From Promethearchaeota archaeon (GTDB lineage: Archaea; Asgardarchaeota; Lokiarchaeia; Sigynarchaeales; SOKP01), in the NCBI GenBank assembly GCA_014730295.1, contig WJIN01000059.1, positions 1 through 9,044 of the forward strand: 9,044 nt of DNA, in the 5' to 3' direction. A program made the translations under genes and the position numbers. The notes under the pieces are model-generated. The model was not told the origin of the DNA and searched no databases. It saw only the letters and a program-made list of their open reading frames with translations. Shown here piece after piece: positions 5,960 to 9,044 of this stretch (positions are counted from its first letter, which is position 1; each line of letters starts with the position of its first letter).

Positions 5960-7117
5960 TTATTCTTTTTTGAGAGGGTACCCCCCAAATTCTTTTACGG
6001 TCTCTATCATCCATCTTAATCTTTCTACAGAGATTTCAGGATGGAAATTTGCAGGAGAGATCATAGCTCCACCATCAGGTCCGAGTGCATCGATGGCATT
6101 TTTAGTTGCATTGACAACCTCCTCTTTTTCTGCTTTAACTAAAATGTGACGAGTATCAATATTACCAGATAAGCAGATTTTATCTCCAACCTTCTTTTTT
6201 GTTAAATAAGGATCAACCCAGGGAGGTTCTAAGCACTGTAATCCGTCAAATCCGGATTCCACAATAAAATCTAAAAGACTTGTTACATCTCCATCGGTGT
6301 GTAAAATATATTTGCATCCCCATTCATGTAGCTGTTCTGCTACTTCTTGATACCTGGGAAGTAAATATTTATCAAAATATTTTGGATTAATCATTGGTCC
6401 TCGACTATGAGCGATATCACCACCTTCGAGGAATATTTTCGCTCCGCATTCCTTGTATGCTTTAAATGTAGCTAATGTAAAATCAGTAGTGAACCTAAAC
6501 CGTTCTTCAATAAGTTTGGGATCGTTTTTCAATGCTCGAGCAAAACTCGCCATTCCCATTCCTTGCCATACAGGGGGAAAAATAGACGTTAATGCATTCT
6601 GAGCTACAATACAGATATCATCTTTTATATCTCTACACTTACGTAATACTCCTTTATAAAATTTTTTTGCCTTCCGATATTCCTCCTTCAAGTCTGGTTT
6701 AGGATAAGCTTCCCAAGCTTCTCTATCTTTGATATAACCCCCATAATAATCTGGATAAGGATTTCCATCAATATTTCTCACTTTATGACGCTTACCAAAA
6801 ATATCGGTCATTTCTTCAATACTCTCTAGTATAAATGGAATATATTGCACACCTACTCCATCAAATCCTAATTTATGCCCTGCTCTTACGGTTTTTGCAA
6901 AAAATCCTATTTGAATATCATCAAGAATAGCATTTATTTTCTCTACCCATGTATCTGGAAATTTTTCCGACATATCTTCAAAAACATCAAAAGCAGAACT
7001 TTCTGGTGCTCCTAAGATTTTATCAGCTACATTCCCGTCAAGATTGATAGTATGAATCGGTAATCTGTCTGGTTTTTCTAAATTTAATGCTGTCCACATT
7101 CTTTCAAAACTATTCAT
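5960..7117 (-). CDS. uroporphyrinogen decarboxylase (URO-D) family protein, methyltransferase-like, 385 aa
   Basis: The start MNSFERMWTALNLEKPDRLP is typical of URO-D-superfamily proteins of the corrinoid methyltransferase type, where the opening reads like 'RERV-x-x-AL-x-x-x-x-PDR-x-P'. Further family segments are EEMTDIFGKRHKV at 101-113, a central FLEGGDIAHSRGPMINPKYF region at 229-248, KYILHTDGDVTSLLDF at 269-284, GFDGLQCLEP at 289-298, ICLSGNIDTRHIL at 314-326 and GGAMISPANFHPEIS at 349-363. Length and layout fit the family. True haem-pathway URO-D is unlikely because its N-terminal RQAGRY signature is absent. Zinc-dependent MtaA/MtbA methyltransferases use His-x-Cys...Cys. Here the equivalent is H273-T-D, so the metal or substrate site differs. 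It may demethylate or transfer methyl groups via a corrinoid partner, which is not in the window. The downstream QueG-like gene may be functionally tied. The substrate is unknown. Confidence 0.75.
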   Translation of the reverse strand: MNSFERMWTALNLEKPDRLPIHTINLDGNVADKILGAPESSAFDVFEDMSEKFPDTWVEKINAILDDIQIGFFAKTVRAGHKLGFDGVGVQYIPFILESIEEMTDIFGKRHKVRNIDGNPYPDYYGGYIKDREAWEAYPKPDLKEEYRKAKKFYKGVLRKCRDIKDDICIVAQNALTSIFPPVWQGMGMASFARALKNDPKLIEERFRFTTDFTLATFKAYKECGAKIFLEGGDIAHSRGPMINPKYFDKYLLPRYQEVAEQLHEWGCKYILHTDGDVTSLLDFIVESGFDGLQCLEPPWVDPYLTKKKVGDKICLSGNIDTRHILVKAEKEEVVNATKNAIDALGPDGGAMISPANFHPEISVERLRWMIETVKEFGGYPLKKE

Positions 7118-7138
7118 AGTAAGATTTATTCATGATAG

Positions 7139-7152
7139 TATATAATCATTTC
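7139..7152 (-). promoter_or_regulatory. TATA box of the URO-D gene
   Basis: Read on the minus strand, ATTATATA (7146-7139) is centred about 25 nt before the ATG (7117), with GAAATG just upstream as a possible BRE. That spacing puts the transcription start at or next to the start codon, as in leaderless archaeal mRNAs. No Shine-Dalgarno sequence precedes this ATG, which agrees. Confidence 0.5.
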
Positions 7153-7245
7153 TGAGTTTAAGAAAAATCAAAAAACTGGAAAACTAGATTATTTTAAAAT
7201 AAAGGAAAAGAATCTACTCTTGCTATATATCAAGTTTTAAAACTT

Positions 7246-7590
7246 ATGGAGAAAAGAAACCTAATAAAAAGTGCTGGACAAGAAAAATCCCAGGGTCGTA
7301 TTCGTAAATTATATAAGATTACGAAAAAGGGACTAAGTGAAGCAGTAAGTATGCTAAATATTTTCGGTAATCTTAACAAGGTAATATTACCAGCATCAAA
7401 AGCATTTCAGCATTTTATTGATAAACACCTTCAAAATCATATTTTTATTGCTTTTCAGATAATGAAAGACTTATATCCAATGCTTCTTCCCCTTCTTCAA
7501 CAAAATTTAATAACCCCGGAGACTATTCAGAACTATAAAATTGATAAGAATCAACTTGATTTATTTCGTTATCTTTTAATAAAAAATTGA
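7246..7590 (+). CDS. PadR-like winged-helix regulator, N-terminally short (possibly degenerate)
   Basis: The recognisable part is IYQVLKLMEKRNLIKS (partly upstream of the ATG), then QGRIRKLYKITKKGLSEA. This is the recognition helix and wing of PadR-type repressors (usually 'IY-x-x-L-x-x-LE-x-x-GLI ... GR-x-RK-x-Y-x-ITxxG'). The frame is open back to 7198, after a TAA at 7195, and the family match continues into that part (residues read ESTLAIYQVLK), but no ATG, GTG or TTG lies there. Beginning at ATG 7246 would remove the first helices of the DNA-binding fold. Either a rarer start is used or the 5' end has been lost or frameshifted. Only about 130 nt separate it from the divergent URO-D gene, too little for a full PadR N-terminus plus a promoter. 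The C-terminal 60 residues are helical and unassigned. It may have regulated the EamA transporter 106 nt downstream or the ABC system beyond. Confidence 0.5.
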   Translation: MEKRNLIKSAGQEKSQGRIRKLYKITKKGLSEAVSMLNIFGNLNKVILPASKAFQHFIDKHLQNHIFIAFQIMKDLYPMLLPLLQQNLITPETIQNYKIDKNQLDLFRYLLIKN

Positions 7591-7641
7591 AAAAATATCA
7601 AAAAAAAATTGAAAATACACTAGCGAAATTAGAATCGATAT

Positions 7642-7669
7642 AACCTCTTAATTCATTCAATAGGTTTTT
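7642..7669 (+). terminator. hairpin plus T-run between the PadR-like and EamA genes
   Basis: AACCT (7642-7646) pairs with AGGTT (7662-7666) across a 15-nt loop, and five Ts (7665-7669) close it. It lies 50-80 nt after the PadR-like stop and about 28 nt before the EamA start. It could end the upstream transcript or act as an operator for the transporter. The stem is short, so the call is weak. Confidence 0.3.
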
Positions 7670-7696
7670 ACTATTTTAACTCCTTATTTCTTTAAG

Positions 7697-8671
7697 TTGA
7701 TCGATAAAAAAATATTGAAGGGAATTTTGTTTGCGTCTGTTTCTATGATTCTTGTTAGTATTCAACCAATTATTGCTTTAGCAAGAGATCCAGCTATTGA
7801 TGCATATTTTTTCGCGTCTATCACTTGCTTATATCAAGCGATATTCTTTCTACCAATAATGCTCTTACAAAGAAGGTCATTAAAGAAAAAATTAAATACA
7901 ATTGAATCAGGTTCTAAAGATTATAATCAATTTTTCTCACTATTAAATGGATGGAAAACAAAGAAGATTATAATTGTTCTGATTTATATTGGATTTAATT
8001 TTGCTATCACTCAAGTTCTTTTCTTCTTCGCTTACGATTTAGCAGGCGCTATTAACGGTTCACTTAGTCAGAAAACAACTATTTTGTTTGCATTACTATT
8101 TGGTTTTCTTCTTAATCATGAGAGGGTTAATTTCAAACAAATAATTTTTTCTAGTCTTCTAATATTTGGAGTCATATTAGCGACCACTCAAGGGCAATTT
8201 AATTTATTAGAAATTAATATCGGTGTTATTTTAATGATAATAGTATCCATGTTATGGATGCTGGCTCACGCAATAATTAAACCAACTTTAAAAGAGAATC
8301 AACTTATTTCCTCACAAATAGTATTTATTAGAAATCTATTGAATGCTCTAATTTTAATCTCTACTTATATCATATTATTTCCAACTACGAATTTCTCATT
8401 ATTAATTAATCCCGCGAATCAATTTTTCTTTATTTTCATGTCAATTAATTATAGCATAGATCTATTCTGTTGGTATCTGAGTTTAAAATACTTAGATGTA
8501 TCTAAAGCAACAATAATTATAGCTCCAACTCCAATATTAACAGCGATTATATCCACGATTCTTTTTGGTGAATTATTTACACTTTGGCATTTATTAGGTA
8601 CAATAATAATAGTTATTTCTATTATTATCATTATGTGGGAAAAGGGGGAAAAACAAGAGAAGAATAAATGA
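7697..8671 (+). CDS. EamA/DMT-family transporter, 10 predicted membrane helices, 324 aa
   Basis: This is a strongly hydrophobic protein with two halves of about five helices each, as in the drug/metabolite transporter superfamily. Helices lie at about 8-28, 35-57, 90-110, 115-138, 147-164, 172-191, 206-228, 243-263, 268-290 and 296-314. Family-like marks are the NGSLSQKTTILFALLFGFLL segment in the first half (120-139) and TIIIAPTPILTAIISTILFG plus E292 in the second half (272-292), where DMT proteins carry 'P-hydrophobic-GE'. A longer polar loop (59-89) joins helices 2 and 3. The TTG at 7697 is used because no earlier start exists in frame and the first helix would otherwise be cut. No clear ribosome site is seen. 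It probably exports or imports a small metabolite across the cell membrane, but the substrate cannot be told from sequence. The PadR-like gene is just upstream. The next gene is convergent, 57 nt away. Confidence 0.75.
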   Translation: MIDKKILKGILFASVSMILVSIQPIIALARDPAIDAYFFASITCLYQAIFFLPIMLLQRRSLKKKLNTIESGSKDYNQFFSLLNGWKTKKIIIVLIYIGFNFAITQVLFFFAYDLAGAINGSLSQKTTILFALLFGFLLNHERVNFKQIIFSSLLIFGVILATTQGQFNLLEINIGVILMIIVSMLWMLAHAIIKPTLKENQLISSQIVFIRNLLNALILISTYIILFPTTNFSLLINPANQFFFIFMSINYSIDLFCWYLSLKYLDVSKATIIIAPTPILTAIISTILFGELFTLWHLLGTIIIVISIIIIMWEKGEKQEKNK

Positions 8672-8728
8672 TTTCAATGATATAAGAATATAGGATTTAA
8701 TATAAAACCGATTTTCGAGAATTTAAAA

Positions 8729-9044
8729 TCACTTTTTTGGATTCTTCTGTCTCCAAGAGAGTAAATCTTTGAAGTCAGAACTTTTAAAAATCTTAAGATA
8801 CGCATCTTCTAAATCGTCGGCGTTCTTTAAATCGATAATTTCCTGTGTTGTACCTTCTAATTCTAATATTCCATTTTTAATAATCCCAATTCTATTACAT
8901 AACTCCTCTGCAACATCTAACAAATGTGTACAAATAAAAATTGTTTTATTAGCTTTTTCTGATAAAATTTGAATAAGATCTTTAACCATCTTTGAGCCAA
9001 CTGGATCTAAGTTAGATGTTGGTTCATCTAAAAAGATAATTTCT
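8729..9044 (-). CDS. ABC transporter ATP-binding protein, C-terminal part (partial)
   Basis: The frame is open to the right edge, so the N-terminal half with the Walker A and signature motifs lies outside. The ATG at 8989 is internal. Visible in order are EIIFLDEPTSNLDPVGSK (Walker B with catalytic Glu, then the D-loop SNLDP), TIFICTHLLDVAEELCNR (switch His in CTH) and IGIIKNG, then a tail of about 50 residues ending QKNPKK. This matches the ABC-2-type exporter ATPases (CcmA/DrrA-like), which hydrolyse ATP to drive a separate membrane subunit. That subunit is not in the window. The gene is convergent with the EamA gene. The short 8672-8728 gap holds no clear terminator. Confidence 0.85.
   Translation of the reverse strand, partial: EIIFLDEPTSNLDPVGSKMVKDLIQILSEKANKTIFICTHLLDVAEELCNRIGIIKNGILELEGTTQEIIDLKNADDLEDAYLKIFKSSDFKDLLSWRQKNPKK

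Noticed and set aside
8449..8631. 60-aa minus-strand ORF inside the EamA gene
   Set aside because: The isoleucine/valine-rich translation is the reverse of membrane-helix codons, not a separate gene.
8769..8972. 67-aa plus-strand ORF opposite the ABC ATPase
   Set aside because: The other strand carries Walker B, D-loop and switch-His motifs, so this is its shadow.
1..9044. CRISPR array, tRNA/rRNA genes or an intact transposase
   Set aside because: No regularly spaced direct repeats, no cloverleaf or rRNA-like sequence and no transposase motifs were seen when reading both strands by eye.

Overview
This AT-rich window is most likely archaeal. The signs are a 2-oxoacid:ferredoxin oxidoreductase locus next to an FrhB-type flavoprotein, a TATA-like box about 25 nt upstream of a start codon (suggesting leaderless transcription), oligo-T tracts after genes, TTG/GTG starts, and 60-residue zinc-ribbon repeats of a kind I associate with Asgard (Lokiarchaeia-like) genomes. 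The Asgard placement is an inference from gene content, not something the sequence proves.

Layout. Positions 2-277 (+) are the 3' end of the beta (TPP-binding) subunit of a 2-oxoacid:ferredoxin oxidoreductase (KorB-like). Positions 278-2416 are a gene-poor, very AT-rich island. It holds a decayed McrC-like restriction subunit (371-1402, +), one small intact AbrB-like ORF on the other strand (1451-1624, -), and a broken zinc-ribbon repeat protein (1830-2295, +). The gamma subunit of the oxidoreductase follows (2417-3078, +). It is interrupted by two short insertions of about 29 and 30 nt. Removing both restores one continuous frame of 200 codons. Five bases later comes a 605-residue fusion of an F420-hydrogenase-beta (FrhB) module with a PyrK-like FAD/NAD/[2Fe-2S] module (3084-4901, +). 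Together these look like an operon that oxidises 2-oxoacids, reduces ferredoxin, and passes electrons on to F420 and/or NAD(P).

A convergent minus-strand pair follows: a URO-D-family protein of the corrinoid-methyltransferase kind (5960-7117, -), then a QueG-like double-[4Fe-4S] protein (5008-5868, -). Both families use tetrapyrroles or cobamides, so they may act together. A short PadR-like regulator that lacks part of its N-terminus (7246-7590, +) comes next, then an EamA/DMT-family 10-helix transporter (7697-8671, +). The C-terminal half of an ABC-transporter ATPase (8729-9044, -) runs off the right edge.

The two most interesting points are the FrhB-PyrK fusion encoded beside the oxidoreductase, and the gamma-subunit gene split by two short hairpin-bearing insertions whose combined removal restores the frame. 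I saw no rRNA, tRNA, CRISPR array or intact transposase.
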